Assembly: GCF_900188035.1 (NCBI RefSeq)
Contig: NZ_FZNN01000013.1
Coordinates: 1 to 64,000, forward strand
Length of the DNA: 64,000 nt
Reading direction: 5' to 3'
Origin: Puniceibacterium sediminis
GTDB lineage: Bacteria; Pseudomonadota; Alphaproteobacteria; Rhodobacterales; Rhodobacteraceae
A model generated the notes under the pieces. That model did no database searches. It was given only the letters and a program-made list of their open reading frames with translations, and was not told the origin of the DNA. Below are positions 34,809-43,191 of this stretch, piece by piece. The position numbers and the translations under genes were made by a program. Each line of letters begins with the position of its first letter. The stretch's first letter is position 1.

Positions 34809-35435
34809 ATGCGTCTGATCATCGCCCTTCTTGCCGTGCTGCCCCTGCCTGCGTTCGCGCATCCGCATATGTTTGTGGACAGTCGGCTGGATCTGACGCT
34901 GGACGCCGACCAGAATGTGACCGGGCTGACCCTGAGCTGGAGTTACGACGAATTCAGCGCGCTGCTGATTCTTGAGGATATGGGGCTGGACCCGGACGGC
35001 GATGCGCAGCTGACCGAAGCGGAGCTGGCGCGGCTCAAGGGTTTTGATCTGATCGAATGGCCCGAGGGGTTTGAGGGTGATCTGTATTTCTACCGTGATG
35101 GCGTGCAGGTGCCGCTTGATCACCCACAGCCCAGCGCGATTGCCGTCACCGACGGGCGCATCACCGCCAGCCATACCCGCAGCCTGACGCCGACCCCGGC
35201 CGAGGGTCTGCAAATCCTTCAGTATGACCCGACCTATTATGTCGCCTACACCCTGTCCGGTGGTGTGCATCTGCCGACGCCCTGCCGTGCCACGCTGATC
35301 CCCGCCGATCCGGACGCGGCGACGCAGGCATTGGCCGAAGAGTTGAAGAAGGTGCCCGAAGACCAGTTTTCGATCCTAGAGATCGGGGTGCATTATGCCG
35401 AGGACGTGCGGATCACATGCAACGCGCCCTCCTGA
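34809..35435 (+). CDS. DUF1007 periplasmic protein
   Basis: 208 aa. Signal peptide [17 protein letters not shown], then [15 protein letters not shown], the N-terminal HPH signature of DUF1007, and an acidic stretch ([20 protein letters not shown]) resembling an EF-hand-like loop. The HPH motif and the pairing with a Ni/Co exporter suggest a periplasmic metal-binding partner. The last 19 bases overlap the start of the transporter gene, so expression is coupled. No clear Shine-Dalgarno before the chosen ATG. Confidence 0.82.
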   Translation: MRLIIALLAVLPLPAFAHPHMFVDSRLDLTLDADQNVTGLTLSWSYDEFSALLILEDMGLDPDGDAQLTEAELARLKGFDLIEWPEGFEGDLYFYRDGVQVPLDHPQPSAIAVTDGRITASHTRSLTPTPAEGLQILQYDPTYYVAYTLSGGVHLPTPCRATLIPADPDAATQALAEELKKVPEDQFSILEIGVHYAEDVRITCNAPS

Positions 35436-36298
35436 TCGCGGCAGTTTGCGTCGCGGCTGTGGCGCTCTGGCTCTGGGGCTTTGGCGGCGCGGAGCATGTG
35501 ACGGTCTGGGCTGCCGAGGGCCAGCGCGCGGCGCAGAACGCCATGGCCCGCGGCTTGCGCAGCCTTCGGGCCGGGGATCCCGGTGCGCTGACGGCGCTGC
35601 TTGGCCTGTGCTTTGCCTATGGTGTCAGCCATGCTGCGGGGCCGGGACATGGCAAGATCCTGATCGGTGGCTATGGCCTTGCCGCCCGGGTGCCGCTGAC
35701 GCGGCTTTGCACACTGGCGGTGGCCTCCAGCCTTGCGCAGGCGGCATCGGCCGTGGCGCTGGTCTATACCGGCGTGCTGCTGCTGAACTGGAGCCGCAGC
35801 TATATGCAGAGCCTTGCCGACAGCCTCATGGCGCCGCTCAGCTATGGGGCCATCGGGCTGATCGGCGTCTGGCTGGTTCTGCGCGGTCTGCGCAAGCTTG
35901 CCGCCCGCAATGGGGATGACGGGCACGGGCATGATCACAACTGCAACCATGCCCATGGTCCTACAGCGCAGCAGGCCGGAGCGGTCAGATCGCTGCGCGA
36001 TGCCTTTGTGCTGGTCGGCGCGGTCGCCCTGCGCCCCTGCACCGGGGCGCTGTTCCTGCTGATCATCACCTGGCGCATGGGCCTTGCCTGGCAGGGTATC
36101 GCGGGGGCCGTTGCCATGGGTCTGGGCACTGCCAGTGTGACCCTGGTGGTCGCCGCGGCTTCTGTCACCCTGCGCGAAGGCACGCTTGCCCGGATCGCGG
36201 CGGGCCCCGCCACCACCCGCGCGCTGGGGCTGGTGGAGGCGCTGGCCGGTGCCACCATTGCCGCCCTTGCCCTGCAACTTTTGCTGCGCGCGCTCTGA
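35417..36298 (+). CDS. Nickel/cobalt efflux protein, RcnA-like NicO family
   Basis: 293 aa, six or seven helices. The NicO motif [18 protein letters not shown] (~69-86) and [13 protein letters not shown] (~209-221) are both present, and a His-rich cytoplasmic loop ([13 protein letters not shown]) lies between them, a typical metal-sensing or binding loop. Exports or imports Ni2+/Co2+; RcnA-type proteins export. Overlaps the DUF1007 gene by 19 bases. Confidence 0.87.
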   Translation: MQRALLIAAVCVAAVALWLWGFGGAEHVTVWAAEGQRAAQNAMARGLRSLRAGDPGALTALLGLCFAYGVSHAAGPGHGKILIGGYGLAARVPLTRLCTLAVASSLAQAASAVALVYTGVLLLNWSRSYMQSLADSLMAPLSYGAIGLIGVWLVLRGLRKLAARNGDDGHGHDHNCNHAHGPTAQQAGAVRSLRDAFVLVGAVALRPCTGALFLLIITWRMGLAWQGIAGAVAMGLGTASVTLVVAAASVTLREGTLARIAAGPATTRALGLVEALAGATIAALALQLLLRAL

Positions 36299-36409
36299 AA
36301 GAGACGCGGGGCGGATGGCCCCTTTCCGTTCATCTGCTCAAAGGTACTCCGGCGCGCGCAAGCGGCTGCCCCCTTGCCGAAAACCGGCCGCCCCCCTAAA
36401 GCCGATACC

Positions 36410-37762
36410 ATGACACAGACCCCCACCATGACCTGGCCGCAGCATATGCGGGCCGTGCTGACCCTTGGCCTGCCGCTGATCGGCGGGCACCTTGCACAGT
36501 TTTCGATCGGGCTGACCGACACCATAATGCTGGGTCGTTACGGGGCCGAGGCGCTGGCCGCGCTTACGCTCGCCACGGCGCTGTTTTTCCTGCTGTTCCT
36601 GATGGGCTGCGGCTTTGCCTGGGCAGTGATGCCGATGGTGGCGCAGTTTGATGCGCAGGACGATCCCACCTCGATCCGGCGCGCGACGCGCATGGGGCTG
36701 TGGCTGTCGACACTCTATTTCATCGTCGCGCTGCCGGTGTTCCTGTTGTCGGGGCCGCTGCTGCTGGCGCTAGGCCAGACGGCGGATCTGGCTGCGGATG
36801 CCCAGACCTATCTGCGTATCGCGGGTTTCGGCATGCTGCCCGGGCTGCTGGTCATGGTGTTGAAAAGCCACCTTGCCGCGCTGAGCCGCACCCGCATCGT
36901 GCTGCTGATGACGCTGGCGGCTGCGGTGGCGAACGGGATTGGCAACTATCTGCTGATCTTTGGCAGCTTCGGCTTTCCTGAACTGGGCATCAAAGGCGCT
37001 GCCATCGCTTCGGTTCTGTCGCAGGCCGTCGCCTTGGTCGGTGTCGGGCTATATGCCCATTACCGCCTGCCGGAACATGCGTTGTTCACGCGCCTGTGGA
37101 AACCCGACTGGGAGATGTTTCGCCGCGTCTTCCTGCTGGGCCTGCCCATTGGCCTGACCACTTTGGCCGAGGTCGGGTTGTTCGAGGCGACGGCCCTGAT
37201 GATGGGTTGGCTGGGCACCGTGCCGCTGGCGGCGCATGGCATCGCGCTGCAGACGGCTTCGGCCACCTTCATGGTCCACCTCGGGTTTGCGAATGTGGCG
37301 ACGATCCGTGCGGGCAATGCGCGGGGGCGCGGGGATCCGGATCATCTGCGCCGTGGCGCGGTCGCGGTGTTCGGTCTGTCGCTGGCCACATCCTGCCTTA
37401 CGGTCATCACCTTCCTGACCCTGCCGGAACAGTTGATCTCGCTGTTTCTCAACCCGGCCGACCCGGCGCGCGGCGCGATCATGGCGATTGGTGTGTCGCT
37501 GCTTGCCGTGGCGGCGCTGTTCCAACTGGTGGATGGGGCGCAGGTCATCGCGCTGGGGCTGCTGCGCGGGATGCAGGACACGCGGGTGCCGATGATCATC
37601 GCGATCATCGCCTATTGGGGTATCGGCATCCCGGCGTCCTACCTGCTGGGATTTGTATGGCACTTCGGCGGTGTCGGGGTCTGGTCGGGGCTTGTTATCG
37701 GGCTGGCCGTGGCGGCCATACTGATGCTGTACCGGTTCTGGTCACATGCCCGGCGCGCCTAG
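36410..37762 (+). CDS. MATE-family multidrug exporter
   Basis: 450 aa, twelve helices in two six-helix halves. MATE features are GHLAQFSIGLTDTIMLGRYG near the start, and LPIGLTTLAEVGLFEATALMM opening the second half. Uses a Na+ or H+ gradient to expel cationic compounds. The ATG at 36410 fits the family N-terminus but lacks a clear ribosome site. A second, different MATE protein is encoded at 44559-45896. Confidence 0.9.
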   Translation: MTQTPTMTWPQHMRAVLTLGLPLIGGHLAQFSIGLTDTIMLGRYGAEALAALTLATALFFLLFLMGCGFAWAVMPMVAQFDAQDDPTSIRRATRMGLWLSTLYFIVALPVFLLSGPLLLALGQTADLAADAQTYLRIAGFGMLPGLLVMVLKSHLAALSRTRIVLLMTLAAAVANGIGNYLLIFGSFGFPELGIKGAAIASVLSQAVALVGVGLYAHYRLPEHALFTRLWKPDWEMFRRVFLLGLPIGLTTLAEVGLFEATALMMGWLGTVPLAAHGIALQTASATFMVHLGFANVATIRAGNARGRGDPDHLRRGAVAVFGLSLATSCLTVITFLTLPEQLISLFLNPADPARGAIMAIGVSLLAVAALFQLVDGAQVIALGLLRGMQDTRVPMIIAIIAYWGIGIPASYLLGFVWHFGGVGVWSGLVIGLAVAAILMLYRFWSHARRA

Positions 37763-37814
37763 GGTCTGAGGCCGTGCGATCGCCGTAGCCCTGGGCGGGC
37801 GGGTGTTTGCGGGT

Positions 37815-38969
37815 TCAGGCGTTCTGGCTGCGGCGGTGCAGGGCGGGGATCAGCAGAGCGGGCACGATCAGCAGCCCGAGGGCAATGGCCGAGAACGAGG
37901 CCTGAAGACCGAAACCTTCGGAGAGGAACCCCATCAACGGCGGGCCGATGAAAAAGCCCGCGTAGCCGACGACCGAAACCCGCGAGATGGCTTTGGTGCG
38001 GTGCCGCGCGGGGACCATGCGCCCGATCCAGGCGAATGCCATGGGAGCCAGCACAGACACGCCCGCGCCGAGAATGGCAAAGCCCGCATAGGCCAGCGAA
38101 AGGGTCGGCGCATGGGCCGCGAGCAGCGCGCCCGTTGCAGCGACCAGCGCGGCCCAGAAGATCACCCGCGCCTCTGACAGCCGTTGTGCCACGAGTTGCC
38201 CCGACAGGCGCCCCGCCGCCATGGTGATGCCCAGTATTGCCGGCCCCAGCGCGCCCTGCGCCGCCCCTGCCCCCAGATTGCGTTCAAGGTGCAGGGCAGA
38301 CCAGCCTTCGGTCGCCTGTTCGCTGAGAAAGGCGATCAGGATAATGGCCCCGCCCGGCAGCAGCAGCGCCCAGGGCAGGTATGCGTGAGCGGTTTCGTCG
38401 CTGTCCTCTTCGGGCGCGGGCACCGGGCAGCGCAGGATGAACAGCGTCAGCATCAGGGCGATTGCGGACATGAGGCCCAGCACTGCGCCGGGGGGCATGC
38501 CTGCTTCGCGACCCAGCCCGGCGGCGATGGCGGCGCAGGCATAGGCCACCGAGAACATGCCGTGATTGAGGTTCATGAGCGAGCGTTTCTCTGTCGCCTC
38601 AAGCGCGCTGACCCGGGCGTTCATCACCACGTCCAGCGTGCCGGAACTGGCCGAGGCGAGCGTCATCGCCAGCGCAAAGGTCAGGCCACCACCCATCCAG
38701 CCCGGCAGCAGGAAGGCGAGGGCCATCAGTGCCGTGCAGATCGCCATCGCGCGCTGCCCCAGCAGACGTTCGGCCAGCGGTGCAAGCCACATCGCCATCA
38801 CCGCACCCGAGGCCGCCACGAGCAGCGCAAGGCCGAAAGCCCCGTCCGAGAGGCCGACTTGCGGCTTGATCGCGGGCACGAGGGCCGCAAAGGACCCCCA
38901 GAAGAGGCCCATTGCGGCAAAGGCGGCCGCTGGTCCGCGGCTGCGGTGAAGATCGTGCAACATACCCAT
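37815..38969 (-). CDS. MFS transporter
   Basis: 384 aa if started at the ATG 38969 (an ATG 6 bases later is also possible; longer in-frame readings to 39095 add a non-hydrophobic N-terminus). Twelve helices; features LRCPVPAPEEDSDE in the central loop and MAFAWIGRMVPARHRTKAISRVSVVGYAGFFIGP in the second half, as in the sugar/unknown-exporter MFS group. Convergent with the MATE gene. Substrate unknown. Confidence 0.85.
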   Translation of the reverse strand: MGMLHDLHRSRGPAAAFAAMGLFWGSFAALVPAIKPQVGLSDGAFGLALLVAASGAVMAMWLAPLAERLLGQRAMAICTALMALAFLLPGWMGGGLTFALAMTLASASSGTLDVVMNARVSALEATEKRSLMNLNHGMFSVAYACAAIAAGLGREAGMPPGAVLGLMSAIALMLTLFILRCPVPAPEEDSDETAHAYLPWALLLPGGAIILIAFLSEQATEGWSALHLERNLGAGAAQGALGPAILGITMAAGRLSGQLVAQRLSEARVIFWAALVAATGALLAAHAPTLSLAYAGFAILGAGVSVLAPMAFAWIGRMVPARHRTKAISRVSVVGYAGFFIGPPLMGFLSEGFGLQASFSAIALGLLIVPALLIPALHRRSQNA

Positions 38970-39297
38970 GGCGCGGCCTTGCCACAGGGCTGATGCGGCG
39001 TCCAGAGCGGTGGTGCCGGGGCGTCTGAATTCCGCCATTTCTGTGCCGCTTCTGTGCCGTGCCAAAGTGCTGACGATGGACCCGCGCACAAGCATGCGCG
39101 CCTTTGGCGTGGTATGGTGCTAACTGGCTTTGCAGGCGCCAAGCGGGGCGCGAGTGGATGAATGGGGGCGGCACAGGTGATTTCGGCCCCGGGTCGGCAG
39201 GAATGCGACTTGCTTTGGGGTTCGATCCGGTTTATCGCGCGACCTTCACGCGGGACTACAGCCTTGGAGGTGCCCGCATAACCTTAGGAGAATTATC
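38970..39297 (+). promoter_or_regulatory. Leader region of rplY with candidate promoter
   Basis: About 330 bases without a supported gene, between the divergent MFS and rplY genes. TTGCTT (39210-39215), 17 bases, TATCGC (39233-39238) is a plausible rplY promoter, with AGGAGAATTATC before the ATG. The left part probably holds the MFS promoter; no open frame with family resemblance was found. Confidence 0.35.
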
Positions 39298-39933
39298 ATG
39301 GCTGGAGAGATTCCTGATCTCGTAGCTCTGGAACGGACGGGGACAGGCAAGGGCGCCGCTCGTCAGGCACGTCGCGACAACCTTGTTCCCGGTGTTGTCT
39401 ATGGCGGCGGCGTTGATCCGCTGTCGATCAACCTGCCCTACAACGCGCTGCTCAAGCGTCTGAAGGCCGGTCGCTTCCTGTCGACCCTGTTCAACCTCAA
39501 GGTTGAAGGCCAGGACGATGTTCGCGTGATCTGCCGCGCTGTGCAGCGTGACGTGGTCAAGGACCTGCCGACGCATGTCGATTTCATGCGCCTGCGTCGC
39601 ACGTCCAAGGTCAACCTGTTCATCCACGTTGATTTCATCAACGAAGAACTGGCGCCCGGCATCAAGAAGGGCGGCGTTCTGACTGTTGTCCGTCCCGAAG
39701 TCGAACTGGTCGTAACTGCGGCAGACATCCCCGATCACATCACGGTTGACCTGACCGGGCTGAACATCGGTGACACCGTCACGATTTCGAACGTGACCCT
39801 GCCCGAAGGTGCCAAGCCGACGATCGACCGCGATTTCGTGATCGCCAACATCTCGGCTCCGTCGGGTCTGCGCTCTTCCGGCGTTGATGAGGACGAAGAA
39901 GAAGGCGATGCAGCTGAGGCGACCGAGGAGTAA
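39298..39933 (+). CDS. rplY: Ribosomal protein bL25, long Ctc form
   Basis: 211 aa. The 5S rRNA-binding N-terminal domain ([27 protein letters not shown]) is followed by the TL5/Ctc C-terminal domain ([20 protein letters not shown]) and an acidic tail ([15 protein letters not shown]). Binds 5S rRNA in the large subunit. Upstream of pth, the usual neighbour. Confidence 0.96.
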   Translation: MAGEIPDLVALERTGTGKGAARQARRDNLVPGVVYGGGVDPLSINLPYNALLKRLKAGRFLSTLFNLKVEGQDDVRVICRAVQRDVVKDLPTHVDFMRLRRTSKVNLFIHVDFINEELAPGIKKGGVLTVVRPEVELVVTAADIPDHITVDLTGLNIGDTVTISNVTLPEGAKPTIDRDFVIANISAPSGLRSSGVDEDEEEGDAAEATEE

Positions 39934-40048
39934 GCTCCCAAGGTTCGTTTCGCGACATCTATTGCGGCCCTGCCCCCACCCGGGCGGGGCCGTTTGCGTT
40001 TCGCGCCGCCCCACCCTATTTCAGGGGCAGCGGCGGCAGGAGGATGCG

Positions 40049-40768
40049 ATGAAGATCTTTGTGGGCTTGGGCAATCCCGGCGGGCAATACGCACAGAACC
40101 GGCACAATATCGGCTTCATGGCTGTTGAGGCCATCGCCGAGGCGCATGGGTTTCAGCCGTGGAAAGCCCGGTTTCAGGGTCAGGTGGCCGAGGGGCGTCT
40201 GGGCGGCGACAAGGTGCTGTTGCTGAAACCTGCGACCTTCATGAACCTGTCCGGTCAGGCCGTCGGCGAAGCGATGCGGTTCTACAAGCTGGAACCGGCG
40301 GATGTCATGGTCTTTCATGACGAGCTTGACCTTGCGCCCGGGCGGCTGAAGGTCAAGTTCGGCGGCGGACATGCGGGGCACAACGGGTTGCGGTCGATCC
40401 ATGCCCATATCGGCGATGCCTACGGGCGGGTGCGTATGGGCATCGGCCATCCGGGGCGCAAGGAACTGGTGTCGGGCTATGTGCTGCATGATTTTGCCAA
40501 GGCGGATGCCGATTGGCTGGAGGATGTGCTGCGCGGCGTCGCGGATGGTGCGGATGATCTGGCGCGGGGCGACAGCGCGAAATTCCTGAACGCCGTGGGG
40601 CTGCGGGTGTCCCCCCAGCGCAGCAGCAGTGGCACAGCGCCGAAGAAGCCCGGGGCGGCAAAGACCACCGCAAAGGTGGCCGAACAGCCCGCCGTCGCAG
40701 CCCCGGACGAAGAACCGGCCCCGGACAACCGCAATCCCTTGCAGCGGCTTGCGGATCGCTTTCGCTAG
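40049..40768 (+). CDS. pth: Peptidyl-tRNA hydrolase
   Basis: 239 aa. GLGNPGGQYAQNRHNIGF with the catalytic His in RHN, FMNLSGQAV and FHDELDLAPGRLKVKFGGGHAGHNGLRS are the family blocks. Releases tRNA from stalled peptidyl-tRNA. The C-terminal ~50 residues (Ala/Pro/Lys-rich) exceed the usual ~190-aa length and are probably disordered. GGAGGATGCG precedes the ATG. Confidence 0.97.
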   Translation: MKIFVGLGNPGGQYAQNRHNIGFMAVEAIAEAHGFQPWKARFQGQVAEGRLGGDKVLLLKPATFMNLSGQAVGEAMRFYKLEPADVMVFHDELDLAPGRLKVKFGGGHAGHNGLRSIHAHIGDAYGRVRMGIGHPGRKELVSGYVLHDFAKADADWLEDVLRGVADGADDLARGDSAKFLNAVGLRVSPQRSSSGTAPKKPGAAKTTAKVAEQPAVAAPDEEPAPDNRNPLQRLADRFR

Positions 40769-40825
40769 GCCAGCGCGGCGCGGGATTGGTCGCGGTTCAA
40801 CACCGCAGAACGGGATCGAACCGAC

Positions 40826-40857
40826 ATCCGGGCAAGGACCTTGCTTGCCGACCGGAT
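40826..40857. other. Stem-loop between pth and DUF2237 gene, tRNA-like surroundings
   Basis: Outer arm ATCCG/CGGAT (40826-40830 and 40853-40857) and inner arm GGCAAG/CTTGCC (40831-40836 and 40844-40849) with a 7-base loop. On the minus strand the next bases contain GGTTCGATCC, like a tRNA T-arm, but no acceptor stem closes and the position-33 T of an anticodon loop is missing. Either a transcript hairpin or a worn tRNA fragment. Confidence 0.4.
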
Positions 40858-40899
40858 GAGCAATAGCCTGTGTGCACCGCGCGGATCAGGAGAGCTGTC

Positions 40900-41268
40900 A
40901 TGGACAAAGACCCCGAAATCAACGTTCTGGGCACCGGCCTTGAACTTTGTGGCACGGACCCTGTGACCGGTTTCTTTCGGGATGGCCATTGCAACACCTG
41001 TGCCATCGACGTCGGGAGCCACACTGTCTGCGCCATCATGACGGCCGAATTCCTTGCCTACTCCAAATATGTCGGCAACGATCTTTCGACGCCGCGTCCG
41101 AATTTCCAGTTTGCAGGGTTGAAGCCCGGCGATGCCTGGTGCCTCTGTGCGAGCCGATTCCTGCAGGCCCATGACGAAGGCTGCGCGCCACTGGTGCGGC
41201 TGGCGGCGACGCACAAACGCGCGCTGGACGTGGTGCCCCTGAGAGTTCTGGAGCAGCATCAGAGCTGA
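40900..41268 (+). CDS. DUF2237 family protein
   Basis: 122 aa. NVLGTGLELCGTDPVTGFFRDG, CNTCAIDVGSHTVCAIMT and GLKPGDAWCLCASRF are the DUF2237 blocks; conserved cysteines (C-N-T-C, C-L-C) suggest metal or redox roles, but none is established. AGGAGAG precedes the ATG at 40900. Confidence 0.9.
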   Translation: MDKDPEINVLGTGLELCGTDPVTGFFRDGHCNTCAIDVGSHTVCAIMTAEFLAYSKYVGNDLSTPRPNFQFAGLKPGDAWCLCASRFLQAHDEGCAPLVRLAATHKRALDVVPLRVLEQHQS

Positions 41269-41325
41269 CATCAGGATCGCGGGGCGCTGTCCACGACGCA
41301 TTTTAGCTGCCAAACGGCCCCAAGC

Positions 41326-41835
41326 TCAGGTGGTCTGGGGCGGAACACCTGGCAGGGCATCCTCCATCAGCGCGTCGATGAAGAGGCTCAGCAGTTGGGG
41401 GCGGCCCGACACGCCCGCCTTGCGGTAGATGGCATTGGTCTGGGCCTTGACCGTGCCTTCGGAGGTGTTTCGCAGGGCGGCGATTTCGGCCGTAGAGAGC
41501 CCCTTGATCGAAAACAGCGCCACGTCGCGTTCCGCAGGCGTCAGACCCCAGTCGGCAAAGCGTTCCTCAAGCACCTCGGAAAAGGCACCCGAGGCGAGAC
41601 GCAGGGATTGTTCCGCCTGCGCCTGCGCCCGCAGGCTGCGCGCGAGCAGAATGGCCGTCGCGGCCACCCCGAGCACAAGACCCAGCGCGGCACCGACCTG
41701 GATCATTTCGTAAAGCGCCCAGGCGATGGGTGTGCTGCGCAAGCCAAGGGTGCTGGACAGAATGTCCCAGAGGAAAAACAGCGCGCAGATCAGCTGAAAC
41801 AATAGAAGCAATAGAAAGAATACCTGGTCACGCAC
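41326..41835 (-). CDS. Membrane-bound LuxR-type regulator
   Basis: 169 aa, GTG start with AGGACC upstream. Two membrane helices (VFFLLLLLFQLICALFFL and ALYEMIQVGAALGLVLGVAATAILLA) precede a LuxR/FixJ helix-turn-helix (~95-160: LTPAERDVALFSIKGLSTAEIAAL, SEGTVKAQTNAIYRKAGV). No receiver or ligand domain is present, so a signal would have to reach it through the membrane part. It is the last of three genes in line with two PepSY proteins, which are likely its sensory partners or targets. Confidence 0.85.
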   Translation of the reverse strand: MRDQVFFLLLLLFQLICALFFLWDILSSTLGLRSTPIAWALYEMIQVGAALGLVLGVAATAILLARSLRAQAQAEQSLRLASGAFSEVLEERFADWGLTPAERDVALFSIKGLSTAEIAALRNTSEGTVKAQTNAIYRKAGVSGRPQLLSLFIDALMEDALPGVPPQTT

Positions 41836-41882
41836 TAAATCTGGTCCTGAGATTGGACTGCGCCCGTCAGCGCAGGTCGCGT

Positions 41883-42380
41883 TTAATCGTCGTCTTTACC
41901 ATCGTCATCGTCCGAGCCGTTGTCGTCGTCATCCTTGTCATCGTCGGAATCGTCCTTGTCGGAGCCGCCTTTGTCATCGTCCCGGTCATCATCATCGTTC
42001 GAGCCGGAGCCGTTCGACCCATCGCGGTCCGAATTGCCGCTGTTGCCAGAGCCACTGTTGCCGGAGCCTGAGGATCTGCGGTCATCGCGGTCGAGATAGT
42101 CGCGCAGGATGGTTCCGGTTCCGGGGTCAAGGATGATTTCGCGCGCGCCCTGCTGGCCCCGGGCAAGGATACGCACACGGCCCAGCCAGGTGCGGCTGAC
42201 ACGGATCTGGGCAAAGCCCTGTTCCTGAAGCTGGCTGATGATCTGATCCTGCGCGGTCTGCGCAAAGGCCGGCGCGGCGCAGAGCGCCAGACAGGCGGCG
42301 CCGGCGGTCAGAAACCTCCGGCGCTTTAGCTGATGTGCCGCACGTGCCCCCCGCCCAGAGGCGGGGGCCGCAAAGCGCAT
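41883..42380 (-). CDS. PepSY-like protein with Asp-rich tail
   Basis: 165 aa. A signal peptide with Arg-rich lead (LKRRRFLTAGAACLALCAAPAFA) precedes a PepSY-like domain (~43-98: QDQIISQLQEQGFAQIRVSR, REIILDPGTGTILRDYLD) and a C-terminal tail of Ser/Gly then Asp (~100-165), likely to bind Ca2+ or other divalent cations. The start at 42380 is not marked by a ribosome site; an ATG 18 bases upstream, overlapping the previous gene, is an alternative. Located in the periplasm. Confidence 0.75.
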   Translation of the reverse strand: MRFAAPASGRGARAAHQLKRRRFLTAGAACLALCAAPAFAQTAQDQIISQLQEQGFAQIRVSRTWLGRVRILARGQQGAREIILDPGTGTILRDYLDRDDRRSSGSGNSGSGNSGNSDRDGSNGSGSNDDDDRDDDKGGSDKDDSDDDKDDDDNGSDDDDGKDDD

Positions 42381-42387
42381 TGGGCGA

Positions 42388-42969
42388 TCAGTCGTCATCG
42401 CCGTCGTCGTCGTCGTCGCCATGGTCGTCATCGCTTTCGTCGTCGTCGTCATCATCGTCGTCGTCGTCATCGTCGTCGCTGTCGTGGTCGTCACGATCAT
42501 CGTCGTCATCGCTGTCATGATCATCGCCATCATCGCTGTCGTGGTCGTCACGATCATCGTCATCATCGCTGTCATGGTCGTCACGATCATCACTGCCGCG
42601 CGACCTGCCGTCTTCGTCATCATCGCCGGAACGACGGCCTTTGTCATCGCTGTTACCGTCGGCAGAAACAAAATCGCGGCTGCGCGTGCTGATTTCGACC
42701 CCGGGGGCGCTGTCAGAGACATTCCCGCCAAAGGCTTCGGTTTCCTGCGACAGGATGGCACCGGTGGCAGAGTCATAGACCACTTCGATCTTGCGCCCGC
42801 CGCCGACGGCTTCGGCCTTGATCTGGGTCGGGCCTGTCTTGATCTCAATATGGCCGAAGCCATTTGCCGTCAGGTCCGCGACGATCTGGTCCGTGGCGGA
42901 CTCGGCAAGGGCAAGCGTGCCGAAGAGCGCGAGACCGGCTGTAAGGGTGAGGCTCTTGGTAAGAGTCAT
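42388..42969 (-). CDS. PepSY-like protein with Asp/His repeat tail
   Basis: 193 aa. Signal peptide MTLTKSLTLTAGLALFGTLALA, then a PepSY-like domain (~23-85: ATDQIVADLTANGFGHIEIK, KIEVVYDSATGAILSQETE). The tail from ~105 is nearly all Asp with repeated DDRDDHDSDD units, encoded by an imperfect repeat near 42420-42600. The tail should be unfolded without cations. AAAGGA precedes the ATG. First gene of the PepSY-PepSY-LuxR line. Confidence 0.82.
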   Translation of the reverse strand: MTLTKSLTLTAGLALFGTLALAESATDQIVADLTANGFGHIEIKTGPTQIKAEAVGGGRKIEVVYDSATGAILSQETEAFGGNVSDSAPGVEISTRSRDFVSADGNSDDKGRRSGDDDEDGRSRGSDDRDDHDSDDDDDRDDHDSDDGDDHDSDDDDDRDDHDSDDDDDDDDDDDDDESDDDHGDDDDDGDDD

Positions 42970-43094
42970 GTATCAATCCTTTGGTTAGGCCCGGCGGGAT
43001 GCGGGGCGTTGCACAATGGGAATTGGCGGCTGTGCCCTGTCCGGCATAGGGGCAAGAAGTTTACGCGCGGTGCGATAAACCCACGATACAAAGG

Positions 43095-43112
43095 CATAAA
43101 CCTGAGTTTATG
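43095..43112. promoter_or_regulatory. Inverted repeat upstream of the PepSY operon
   Basis: CATAAAC (43095-43101) and GTTTATG (43106-43112), a perfect 7-bp dyad with a 4-base centre, 126 bases upstream of the first PepSY gene and 10 bases from the trpB terminator. A candidate operator for the PepSY-LuxR operon; could also be a weak hairpin. Confidence 0.4.
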
Positions 43113-43122
43113 AATAGAAAAA

Positions 43123-43148
43123 CCCCGCGCCACTGCTGCGGCGCGGGG
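43123..43148 (-). terminator. Intrinsic terminator of trpB
   Basis: CCCCGCGCC (43123-43131) pairs with GGCGCGGGG (43140-43148), a 9-bp GC stem with an 8-base loop. On the minus strand it is followed by TTTTT, so it ends the trpB message. Confidence 0.85.
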
Positions 43149-43191
43149 TTTTGTGGAGCACGGCAAGCGACGGCCTGCGGTGAGTCGCCGT

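Noticed and set aside
40815-40880. Intact tRNA gene on the minus strand
   Set aside because: T-arm-like sequence present but no acceptor stem, mismatched T-stem and A in place of U33.
42400-42610. CRISPR-like or other functional DNA repeat
   Set aside because: The repeats are in frame, code for Asp-rich peptide and have no unique spacers.
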